From contig JBAMDO010000035.1 of the NCBI GenBank assembly GCA_037074765.1, forward strand, positions 62,001-126,000: a stretch of DNA of 64,000 nt. The letters run 5' to 3'. Positions 1 through 11,100 of this stretch are shown here, piece after piece (positions within the stretch are counted from its first letter, which is position 1; every line of letters starts with the position of its first letter). The stretch is from Mansonella perstans (lineage: Eukaryota; Nematoda; Chromadorea; Rhabditida; Onchocercidae). Below the pieces are notes generated by a model. It was not told the DNA's origin and made no database searches. It saw only the letters and a program-made list of their open reading frames with translations. A program made the translations under genes and the position numbers.

Positions 1-864
1 ACGTGTGCTGCTATGCTTAATTTTCTCGTCATGTCGTTGGTTCCAGCCCTGAAAATAGAAAATAAAATTATAGAAATCTTAAATAAAATAATCAGCCGGT
101 CAAGTGAATCCAGAAAAGATTTATGTAAAACAATTCTATCTAATGCATAAATTTGAAATGATTATATCTGATATGCAACTTTATCAATTGAAATGGTATT
201 TATGAATCATTGTATATTATACCTGATAATGAACGGTATAAATTGGCTCTCCATCGGGACCATGCTCTACATTGATAATTTTTGCCTCATAATAAAGATT
301 ATCCAAGTGTTGACAGAGAACTTTGGCATGCAATTCGTAAATATCCGAGAATTTTGTTGCTTCCTTTAAATAATTTCTATATTCAACTGATACTTTATAG
401 ACAGCTGTAAAGTGATTACAATGAAAATTCTGAAACCTATCTTCTTAATGATTACAGCATACTTCCTAACTTATCTACTTATTTCGAATCAACATCAAAC
501 GCAATTGCATTCAGCGATGCAACTGAAGCGATCGCTTCAGTCTGTAACGATTGAAAAATATGTAATCAAAATCAAATTGTAAGCGTAAATTATTTCAATA
601 CGATTAAGATAGCTAAATAATAAAACCATTGATATTCCGATCTTTGTATCAAATGACTGGCAATTTTTCAGATTTATTCAAGTGTATCAAATACTAAAGT
701 ATGTCATTATATGTACACGAAAACATTACTAATTTAAAGTGAACTGAAAATTTCACCAAATTCTATTAAATACATTTAAGGTACTTCTGCAAATTAAAAA
801 AAAAAAAAAGTGAATTAACCTTAGGTGTATCTTTGGTAGTGATACTTTCTTTTTTCGGAGGCAT
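1..864 (-). CDS. MRG/MORF4L-family chromo-barrel protein, N-terminal part (truncated by window edge)
   Basis: Three exons read in phase: 864-820, 363-223 and 48-1; the gene continues off the left edge. The protein starts MPPKKES and reaches a chromo-barrel domain within about 20 residues. Key motifs are KVLCQH, YYEAKI, YTVHYQ and GWNQRHDEKI. The hydrophobic HY-x-GWN-x-x-x-DE pattern is typical of the chromo barrel in MRG15/MORF4L1, MSL3 and ARID4. The very early placement of the domain and the DEKI ending fit the MRG branch (C. elegans MRG-1 type) best. Such proteins bind methylated histone tails (H3K36me in MRG15) and sit in histone acetyltransferase or deacetylase complexes. The acceptor of exon 2 (TTTAAAG) is weak, but it is the one that keeps frame between exons 1 and 2. 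The MRG C-terminal domain lies outside the window, so MSL3 or ARID4 cannot be ruled out. Confidence 0.72.
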
Positions 865-3856
865 TGTTTATAATTCGTCACTGGAAATTACCACAAAAGA
901 AGAAAACCACTTGTAAATTCAAACAGTGTCTGCAAAAAAATACCAATTTAAAATGAAGCTGAAAATTTCACCAAATTAATTATCGAAAATAAAAACATTA
1001 TATCGCTATCCAAAAGTAGCTTCAGTAACGAGTAATTCATGATAACAATATTTACTTATGTTTAGTTCGTAGTAAACTTCAAAATTTTTTTTTAAGATAT
1101 ATCTAAGAAAAAGGTTACACAGTTGCCCATACATATTTCAACTTTTTTAATGTGTGAAACTATTTACATTAACGTCTAAATTCATCTGAAACTTTTTTGA
1201 AAAAAAACTATTTCAAATTAATATAATGTGAATTCAAACTGAATAAACACCACTTCGAAAGAACATACACACACACACACACACACACACATGTACACGT
1301 ATCTGCGTGTCAGAACTGGAATGTTTAATGAAGATAAAACTATAGTAAAATGATATATGGCTTATTACAATTCTATTGCATAGAAATTCTTTGTTAGCCT
1401 GTAAACAAATATTTAAGAAAAAAAATTAATGCTGAGAGCAATTGAAATTGTTGCGTCATGCATTTAAGATTAGAAAACTGATTGGAATAGATGACAAATA
1501 TCGGAAGTTTAATTTAAACAAGTACCACTATCACTTAATTAAATTCTTATCAATCAAGAATAAAACGAAAATAAAGATATGAGCTTTAATTGAAATATAC
1601 TAAATATGTTGCAGTAAAATTAAATGAAATATAAAATTTGCAACAAAAAAAAAAATTACTGTTCTTTACAACAACACTCAGTTTGCAATCATTTAATTGT
1701 CTCAAAAATAATCAAAAGCGATAAAATGGAGTGACCCGATTTTGCTGAAATAAATTCATTCGTTTCTTTAATTCAAACGAAAAAAAAAAATCATCGAGAA
1801 TATTTATTTAGAAAACTAAAAGTATTAAACTAATAATAGCAATTAACCTATTTAAACCAGAAAAAAAAAAGCCATACTTTCGATTGTTTTATTGTGTTAA
1901 TTTAAAAAAAAAAAAAAAAATTACCATTCGTTAAATAATGGATTTATCAAATTTTTTATTGCTTAGATGTAATTTTTATATTTTTAGCTCATCATACAAT
2001 ATTCCTTATTAATTTTTCCATTTCCTATTCTAATATATTCTAATAATTTTAATATATTCCTATCCTAATCTTCCTGTTCATCTATCCTATTATTGATACA
2101 GAATATATTGCAATAAATTAGAAAAAAAGGAAGGAAAATATCCTAAATTACCAAATCAATTCATTGAGTAATCTCATTGCAACATTAAATCAGAGATTGC
2201 GGAAGAACGATACTTTGCTACAAATTATTTGTATTCATCGAAAGATCATACGATGTGAAATACATACAAATTAAAAAGTCGCGAAAAAAACTACCGGTAA
2301 ATATATAAGATTGGTGGAAGATGCTAACAACTAATGGTAATCATCGACACAAGTAAACACACGATTAATTAGAATGCATTATCGGAGCGCAAAAAAATAC
2401 CGCAAAATTTGCTACCACTTGACTAAATTCATGAAACTACGCCTAACCGCTTTTTACCAATAAATTTTCACAGGAATAAGTAATTGAATCCGTGGAATCA
2501 CTAAAAGTTTGTGAAATTTAAAATGTTGTCCATGAACTTTACTACGTATGACGTACATAAAACAACACGAAACAGTTTGCCTAAAGTTCTTCCTGAAGTA
2601 AACTTTACCTTGACGGAAAATATGTGCGGTATTATGCGGTTTGCTTCAGCAATAATTAGTGGGCACAAAAATAGCACCGTATTTGTACGTGAAACGTGAT
2701 CGACGTTTGGAATTTATCGGGGATCACTTACTTATTCGGCAAATTCTAGGTTTATTTTCCCTAATTAGAGGATAACACTTTCCTAGTTAAGAGATTTCCC
2801 TTAATTAAAAGATCAAGCAGATTTTTCTGATTGAAATTATTTCTTAATTTAAAAATTGCACGAAGCTAAGTGTCATATAAAAAATATGATTATAAAAGCA
2901 TATGACAAACGTGTTGTTATGATTCATTGAAGGAAGAATTGAGCGCTTAAAACAACGTCTTGGTAAGTACACGTGTAGTTCCACGTAAATCATTGGCATA
3001 AAACCAAACGAATCATCAATATGCAACAAGTATAAACACGCAGATATAAGGATTTAATATTTAGTACAATCGAGAAACTTGACAGAATGAATTCAATTTC
3101 GAATTTGAATTCCAGAAAAGGCACATTTTTTCAAATTTAAATAAATGCAAGAAAAAAAAAACAAACAAACAGAAGACAGTTTTCAAATTTTTAATGCTGA
3201 ATGGGAACGGTTCATTTCGTGTCGTTTTTATTTTATCTATTGACAGTAAAATTATTATTTGAAATTCCGAAATATATTTCTTTTCTATATCTTCCATGAA
3301 TTGCTTTTGGACTTTGGATTCAAATCAAAACGATAAATTCTTATTCGGCTAAGATTTGATATAAAAATTGAAATTCCTTCAAATCTTTATTGCATATCAA
3401 GAAAAATTGACCTTGAAATTTGCAAATTTATATTAGTTATTTATCAAAGAAATAGTATTTAAGAAAAGTAAGAAGTATATCTCTTAAGTAAATCCGAAGA
3501 TCATCATCGCTTCTGAGATATTTCAGTCAAAAAGTTCCAGAAAAGTAGCAGCAGAAACAGAATATCAGAATCATGGTGATTTCGACGGTTTTAATGACAT
3601 TACAACAATAAATTGTAAGAGATTCAAATTTATTATCGATATTTTCTTTGAAATTTCATCGATGGTTTTTTTTTTCAAACAGTTTAGAAAAAGCTTTGAG
3701 CAAAAACAAAATTTTCAATAAAGTTTATAAAAGTTAAAAAAAAAAGAGAGGGAAATTTTTTCGAACTAGAATGGGATCGCTATTAAATACCGAGATTGTA
3801 ATGAACTTCCAGATATCCTTGTAAAGTATTCCACTTTTTAATTCCAAGGGGAACAG
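865..3856. other. AT-rich intergenic region, no gene seen
   Basis: About 3 kb between the divergent start of the MRG-like gene and the next possible gene. It holds A-rich runs and one CA microsatellite. The longest plus-strand frame (2511-2699, 62 codons) has no splice context and no recognisable motif, so I do not call it. The upstream promoter of the MRG-like gene should lie here, but no core element can be picked out. Confidence 0.6.
1267..1291. repeat. (AC)n microsatellite
   Basis: An uninterrupted run of about twelve AC dinucleotides in intergenic DNA; a likely polymorphic marker. Confidence 0.9.
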
Positions 3857-4566
3857 ATGAAATGTGCAGTTGATAGTGAAGCTGTTGTTTGTGCTGAACG
3901 ACCGGTTGACCTATACGGTAATACAATCTGGATGCCATGCCTGTTTGGTTATATTTGTATCAAAAAATTTGATTGTTAGTTTAAAAGATACTAAATGATC
4001 ATTTAATATTTTAATTTGTGTAGTTTAGAAGTATTAATTACCTTAATCATTGTTTATGATCTTCTTCTCGCTTTTCCCTTGGCTAAATTGCGGATTTTTG
4101 AAATTATAACCGGGAATTAAATCGTACCAGAGAATAACAATGCACAGTTTTTGGCTATCTGATGGATGACATAGTAAACGTGTGCTGTTAAACACGTTTT
4201 CAAGTTTGCTCAAAGTTTCAAGTGTACAACTACAAATCTCTTGTCAATTGATTTTTTGTCAATTTATTGTCGAAATATTTGTTGTCAGTCTGATACCATA
4301 ATCAAATTAAGCAGTACTGGATTGTTGGCAAGTTCCTTATACTCATCATTGATATTTGCAGCTTACTGTTGAATTTATTCTTTACAGATATCGAGGAATT
4401 TCGACGTTGTGTCGACTTAGGAAATGAATTTAGTCCAATCCTCTGTAACAGTGAATACGAATATCCACGAAATTTTAACTGTGATTTCTACGAAAAATTT
4501 GTTTGTCAACGTAGCAAACGTTATATCTATTCATGCATTTGCAAAAACAATCATCGAAATGCGTGA
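3857..4566 (+). CDS. Small Cys-rich protein, unrecognised, two exons
   Basis: Exons 3857-3917 and 4388-4566 join in phase 1 (donor G|GTAATA, acceptor TTTACAG) to give 79 codons ending in TGA. The product begins MKCAVDSE and has eight cysteines, including a C-x-C pair near the C-terminus (CICKNN). The spacing of the cysteines suggests a disulphide-bonded secreted domain, but no signal peptide is visible. The true first exon may therefore lie further upstream: an acceptor-like TTCCAAG precedes the ATG by a few bases and the frame stays open to it. I recognise no family. The agreement of phase across the intron is the main support. Confidence 0.4.
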
Positions 4567-4721
4567 TTTTCTTTCTTAAATTTTATTCCGTAATATAATA
4601 ATTATTTCATTTATTAGCACTCTGATTAATCTGATTAGCAAGAAAGAAAGATTTTATTTTGATGAACGAAAATTTGTGAGTGTTAGGAAAAATATGACAC
4701 GAATAAAGCAAGTTGTATGAA

Positions 4722-4800
4722 GCAGGTAGAAATGATATTTTCGCAGGTAGAAATAATGGAGAAGTTTTCGCAGGTAGAAATGATGGAAACGTTTTCGAAA
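4722..4800. repeat. Imperfect short tandem repeat, GCAGGTAGAAAT core
   Basis: The core GCAGGTAGAAAT recurs three times at about 21-24 bp spacing, interleaved with GTTTTCG. It creates a low-complexity minus-strand reading frame with repeated FLPAK that is unlikely to be a real protein. Confidence 0.6.
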
Positions 4801-4965
4801 GTTCATAAACCTTCTTGCTTTTTTTTTTGACCATACTTTCTACAACGATCAAACAGCCAGAGTCGATTTTGTTGATCCGGAGATATTCTAACAGGATACT
4901 TGAAGTCATGTAATTTCAAATATTTTTTTTTGAAAGTCTTGTACTTTTTACTTATTTAAAGTGGT

Positions 4966-5166
4966 ATGAGAACTTGCGCCAACACAACAGTTTGCAGCGA
5001 AGGATTGCCTGAAAAAGAAATTATATCGTTCACTTCGAAAATACCAGAAATAAGTACAGTCCACAATATAAGTACCGTCCACACTAGAACTGTCGTTCAC
5101 AGAACTATTCGTCATAGTTCAGGTCAACACACTCTTTTGTTCCCGTTTTCTCGAATATACCAGTAA
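4966..5166 (+). CDS. Doubtful 66-codon open frame
   Basis: The frame begins MRTCANTTVCSEG and ends at TAA. Its middle is a run of similar short units (ISTVHN, ISTVHT, RTVVHR) that arise from a degenerate 15-18 bp DNA repeat. It lies 400 bp after the small Cys-rich gene and could be a distal exon of it, because TTTAAAG precedes the ATG. No motif or second exon confirms this, so it may be chance. Confidence 0.15.
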   Translation: MRTCANTTVCSEGLPEKEIISFTSKIPEISTVHNISTVHTRTVVHRTIRHSSGQHTLLFPFSRIYQ

Positions 5167-5342
5167 ATTATTTTTGTTTGATAGAAAGTAAAGAAATTTT
5201 CATTGTATTTGAGATTTCTCGTTCACATCAGTTTTAGAGCTGGTTTTATAAGTTTGATTTCCGTTTTCTAATACCTCGCAAAAACATCTTTGGTATTCAA
5301 AATTAAATTACAGCAGTTTTCATATTTAAGCCTTTTTTCTAT

Positions 5343-5546
5343 TTAAATGTTTAAAAAATTTCCTCCGTAACGCTCAATTTTTAGCTCGAAATATAATAAC
5401 GCATCCAAGGAAATGTCATCCTGGACTCCAATTGTCTGCGCTTTTGAAAGCCATCTTCTCCATCCTATCAGCAGTAAATTATTATTATAACAGCAGATAA
5501 TACGTAGAAGAAATTCTGGATACAGTGTTATGATGTCGGTCAACAA
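5343..5546 (-). CDS. Doubtful minus-strand open frame, no ATG
   Basis: A frame of about 68 codons begins at TTG and stays open a little further upstream. Composition is protein-like (motifs LYPEFLLRI and GWRRWLSKA), which is uncommon in this AT-rich spacer. No splice acceptor, ATG or neighbouring exon was found and no family is recognised. It could be an old mobile-element fragment or chance. Confidence 0.12.
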   Translation of the reverse strand: MLTDIITLYPEFLLRIICCYNNNLLLIGWRRWLSKAQTIGVQDDISLDALLYFELKIERYGGNFLNI

Positions 5547-5566
5547 AACAAGATAAAAGCCGAATT

Positions 5567-8114
5567 GTTATTTGCAGCAAATTTAAAGCTATGAATTACA
5601 TTAAACTTTAAAATAACTCCTTGATGACCATATGATAGTTGCAAATAAAACTAAAATCTCATTATCATCAATACTCAGTACAAATTGTAAATCAGCAATG
5701 ATCTAATCAAGAGCTAGCAAAAGATCTGCAATAGTAAGTTTCTCCAATGAGATAATAATTACCAAAATTCGAATCAAAAAGTAAAATTGTAAATGAAAAA
5801 TACGAAATATGATCAAAGTTCTTACGTGAATTCCACGTCACACTGCAGTGCATCAGGAAATCTCAACTTTTTTTTTAAATCTCAAGATTTTTTTGAAATT
5901 TTAAACCTCAAGATTTTTTGATGTCATCAGAAACTTGGACAAATATTTAAATTATATTCCATTATACTGTTCAACAATGAAACGAAGTAAAAAAAAGTCA
6001 CCAGAAAGTTATGTGTACATATAAGCAGTGATGAATAGAAAGTTATGTGTACATAGAAGCAGTGATAAATACGTAAATGACAAATGCGGAAGTAAACAAA
6101 AAGAAAATGCCTAAGAAGAAAGATATGACCACTAATTATGTGTGTGTCCACTGGTTAATCATTACCTTCAGGAATGTGAAAAGAAATGCAAAATGACAAA
6201 TTCAAAAACAACTATCAAAGTAACTGCAAGCATCCGATGAAAAACCGATAAATAATAGAAAAAAGACAATACAATTTCGAAAATTAAAAAACCCCTTTAA
6301 AATTAGGAGGGTTATATGATCACAAATAATTTTAATTTGGTAGTTAGAGCCAGCCCAGTTAAATTGCATTAAAAATACATTTTATTTTTTACTTCCAGAT
6401 ATTTCAGGATTTTAAAGTTAAATCAAGATCTTTTACCCCTCATTTCATAGCTCTTTCATATTTCAAAATGAAGCTTTACAGATATATAATTTTTGAAATT
6501 TGAGTTAAAAACCACATCAATCTCATAAAACAAGTCCCTAGATTAGTAGGCGAGAAAGGACCGGTTGTCATGATCAAAATGCCAGACTTACAATTCATAT
6601 CAAAATTGAAATTGAAAACTTATCAAACTGAAAATTCAATCACTGAGATTAAACAACATCTTTTCCTGCAAACCATCAAACAAAAAGAAATGCTCAAGAG
6701 ATAATCAAAAATATACATGTAGTACCTGACAGAAAGAAAAGGAATAAAATATACGTCTTGTGAATAAATATTTATAAAATTTGATTAGTTCTAAAAAAAA
6801 TTGAGAGAATTGAAATTACTTGCCAGATATCAAAATGAAGAGCATTTGAAATGAAAAAAAATCAAAACTTCTTAATTTTTAAGAAATTCCTTCAATTCAG
6901 GAAATAAGAAACTTCGTAACTAAAAAAAATCAGTTGTAGTTGAAAATGAACTGACTGAGACAACAGAGAATATGAAACAAAGATATTGATGAGAGGAATA
7001 TAAGTATGGATCGACAGCTATTTAGTTGTATCACCGATCAAATGAAATGCAAATTAAAAAAATATAAAAGATAAAAATTCAAAAAGTACGCATTTGAAAT
7101 AAATTCCAACGTTCCCTGACATTTTTAAGTTGTTTTTCTTTTAGGGGATTCCAATCTTTTGTAATCTTTACAGGATTGATAATATCACGTGAAATAATAT
7201 GGAGGCAAAGTGAGGCATTTCCATAAATTGCCAAAATTTCACCAGGAAATTACAATTAATATTATACAGTGCGGATAGTAAATAAGTGAAAACTTCCTAC
7301 AGATGATTCATACCATTCACTATTATCAGAAAATAAATAGCATCACAAAGTAATAGGATAAATAATACGCAAGAAATAATCACAGCACACTTAAGAATGT
7401 CACAATCATGAGCACTCACTTTTGGGATTCAACTGATTTGTTTTTTGCGTGAAGCAGATACGCGGTTACCGTGATCCAGATTCATTTCGAATTATTATCG
7501 CATGTACAAAAGGTAATCAGCTCATACGACATGACGAAAAGATAAATAAACGACAGAGGTATTGAGGGTAGATGTCTTAGACAATAAGTGCAGTGTGCGA
7601 TGAGTCCAGCGAACCAACAGTTGACTTACGTTGAAGCAAAAGTTTTCTAAAAATAATTCATAATTATGCCATTCCTTTGTCAAATAACAAATATGATTAC
7701 AAAAAGGGTTTCTGTAGGCACAAAAACCTATTCAAGATAGATGCAAAGAAGACATGATATTGAAAGCTTTTATTCGGCAAGTACCTATTATCACTCATCC
7801 TTCATTATTCTGCATCATTTAAAAAATTAAATGAGCAATTAAATGTATTAAATGAACATTAAACGACGTGAAAGTTACGCCAAAATTATTCGAAAAAAGC
7901 AGATAAAGATACGTAAAGCTTGGTGTAGTTTTCAAACGAAAAAATAGTTTCCCATTTCTTCATTAATTAAAGTCATCTCAAAACATATAAAGCGAATAAA
8001 CTAAAACCACGTATTTAATCAATGTAATTTGTGACACATTAGAATAAATGTATAAATTTAATTAAAGTCATCCCACGAAACACATGGTAAATAAAATAAA
8101 TGTATAAAATATTT
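5567..8114. other. AT-rich intergenic region with a 34-bp tandem duplication
   Basis: No supported gene. It contains a near-perfect duplication (6004-6032 and 6038-6066). The right end should include the 3' UTR of the copper ATPase gene; no clear AATAAA is seen on the minus strand close to its stop codon. Confidence 0.6.
6004..6066. repeat. Two-copy tandem repeat, period 34 bp
   Basis: Two 29-bp copies (6004-6032 and 6038-6066) differ by one base and are separated by 5 bp. It is one of many recent short duplications in the window. Confidence 0.85.
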
Positions 8115-11100
8115 TCAACACTTGCAAGATTGACTGACAGACCTGTCGAATGGTTTAACACGATTTATACTTTGCTGTGAATCGAATATCGAAGTTAATG
8201 TTGAAATGATTGAACCGAATGATAGTTTCGATAATGACCGTCTTACTCCAAAGTCATCCAAACCACAATGTACAACAACCGGCCAATCACCCATTGCCAA
8301 GCGTGCTTGATGTTTGTAAAACTCTGCACAAGCCAAACTTTGCTGAGTTGGCTTTCTAAAAAACTGAGTTGGCTTTCTAAATGTTGAGGTATGAATAAAT
8401 AATTAGTTACTAACAAAGAAATACCACCAATAATTTCTCTTTGAAATTTTTTCCAGAATACTTAAAAAAAAAAACTGACTGACTATGCCATCTGAGTAAC
8501 AAATCATTTATGATATCATGGAACTTTAACAAACCGATAATTGTGAAATGCAGTAAAATTATTTGCCTGTATAGTCGTAGCAGCAATGATGAAGTGACAA
8601 CAGTGACTGACGATAAGGCCATTGCTGCTGCTGCCATCCACGGTTGAATTGTAAAACCCCAAGGCATGAAAACACCTGAAATGATAATTTCATTACAGAA
8701 TTTCATCAATCAGTTACCAATAACATTAGTTAGCATCACATTTACGGTAAACTAATATAAATAATAAGCTAAGCCTTCTCAAGGATTTAAACATCAAATC
8801 TATTCCATAAATACTGAGCATCGTTAATACAAATTACTTTTGGTAACTGAATAAAAACAAAGCGTAGATAGTGATTACCCTTGAAACCATTTTTTAATAA
8901 CTTTGAAGTTCAAATCCGATAAAATCATTAAAATCAGACTTAGACTATAATGGTTTTTCTCAATCCAATGATGCCTACTGAATTTATTTGCAATTCAATT
9001 TTAATTACTTGTCCTTTCTTTTTGCTCACCTTTAACAACCCTTCAAAGAAGATGCTTTAACAAAAGCATAAACAAAACTAATTAATGCCTATTAAGTAAG
9101 TATCTGGATCTACAGAAGGGAAACTAACCAGCAGCAACAGGAATTCCAATGACATTGTATAATACAGCGAATAAAAAATTAAGTTGTATACGCCGTGTTG
9201 TCCGTTTCGACAAATCAATCGCTGCTACCACATCAATAAGATCATTCTGAATAGCAATAACATATTAATCATTAACGTGCTTACTTGTATCAATCCACCT
9301 ACTTTTATGTTCAATCCTTAATTTCACTTCAAAAGATAACCGACACTTTTCCAAAAAAATGACTTTCTACTTTACCTAATTCAATGTATGTCAAAGACAG
9401 TAGTAGCTAGCAAGGAAAAAATCAAAAATAATCCAATTATAGATAAATGATGCTTAACAATAGTTCGTTCTAAAGAACAATTAAATTAAAAAATCTTACT
9501 TTTACTAAGACGATACCTGCACTTTCAATTGCAACATCTGAACCAGCTGCAATAGCAATGCCAACATCAGCACTAGCTAATGCTGGACTGTCATTTATTC
9601 CATCACCAACCATCGCTACTCGCTCTTTCATTTCCTAGAATAGAGGTCAAATCGATGACACTGTTTACGATTCCCAAATAAGACAAACCATAATGTTGAT
9701 TATCTCAATCAGGCTTATCGAAACTTTCATCATTTTTACAAAGGTAGACAATGCCAAAAAACTGAAAGTATTATATTGAGAGAAAAAAAGAAAGCTAAAT
9801 GGACACGAAAGATTGTAAAAAAAACTATAAAAAAATTGAACAAAGACGGAAGAGAAGTCTTAGACTTGAGCGATAGGAGAGAGCCTAAGTTACAGCGAGA
9901 TGAAAAGTGAATTCCCGAGACAACATAACACTCGGAGTACAAAAATTTACTTCAAAAAGTGTTAACCACCTAAAATTTTTAATTAGGATTTTAAGTTTGC
10001 AAATGTTTAGTGACATTATTTTAAATTTATTTCTAAACTACTTTAAAAATACCTGTAACTGTTCAATTTTAATTCGTTTCTGATTTGGTAAAACTTCAGC
10101 AAATACTTCGCGGATACCAACTTGCTTAGCGGTTGCTTGTGCAGTACGCGCATTGTCACCCGTCAAGAGTATTACTCTGATGTTCATACGTTGGAGGGCC
10201 CAAACAGCCAGAGCACTTTCGTTCTTCACCATATCTGCTATACTTATTATTGCAACAGGGTAACCTGAAATATGTAAGCAGCATTGTAAGCTTTGTCGTG
10301 ATATCTTTAATATTAACATATTGTTGTAGTGTCTTTCAGCCCTGCAGAATTATTTGATCTTAATATTAATATTTAAAAATCACAAATTTGAAAAATTTAA
10401 TAGAATAAAATCTCCATTAGTTATAAATATTATTTTCTCACTATTTATTGCACACATAACGGATATATGACCAGCTTCCTGCTCCTCCTTAATCAGATTT
10501 CCAACACACTCATCAACAGGAACCGCATTTTTGGTCATCCATCGTTCATTACCGATTACAACTCGAAGTGATTTATTATCATTAAGTATGTCCTCGTGAA
10601 TTCCTACAAAATGATTATAATCTAATTTTTTTTTTGTCAAAAAAACTAAGTAGTAATATTTGAAATCACGGATACAGTAATAATAATGTCAAATATTATC
10701 CATTTATAATTCAACTTCATATTTTATTACACTATGACTCATTATTCGTAAGAATTAAACGAATCCCTTCCTATTTTTTGCCTATAGCAATATCTTCCAT
10801 AATCATGAGGGATTTCTGGAGAAGTTATCGCTAAAAGAAAACATAATGTTGAAAAACTTGAAGGAACCAGTATGCTAAAGCTTACCGCAGTGTTCGTTCC
10901 TGATTAACTTGACATCACCACTGTTTAACTTAATTACCGAATCGATCTGAGATTCTTTCTTTTGTGTTGCATTAAGTAACATCTCATCAATTCCTTGCAC
11001 TTCACAAACAATTCCATTTCCAGGGGATGCATGAAACCGTCGCACAGCGGCCCATTCTTTCGTATTTAGCCACTTCAAAATAAAAATATGTCAGCAGAGA

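Noticed and set aside
2511..2699. 62-codon plus-strand frame
   Set aside because: No splice sites, partner exon, motif or start context; length is expected by chance.
4607..4909. 100-codon minus-strand frame with FLPAK repeats
   Set aside because: It is produced by a short DNA repeat and has low-complexity composition, with no acceptor or neighbour.
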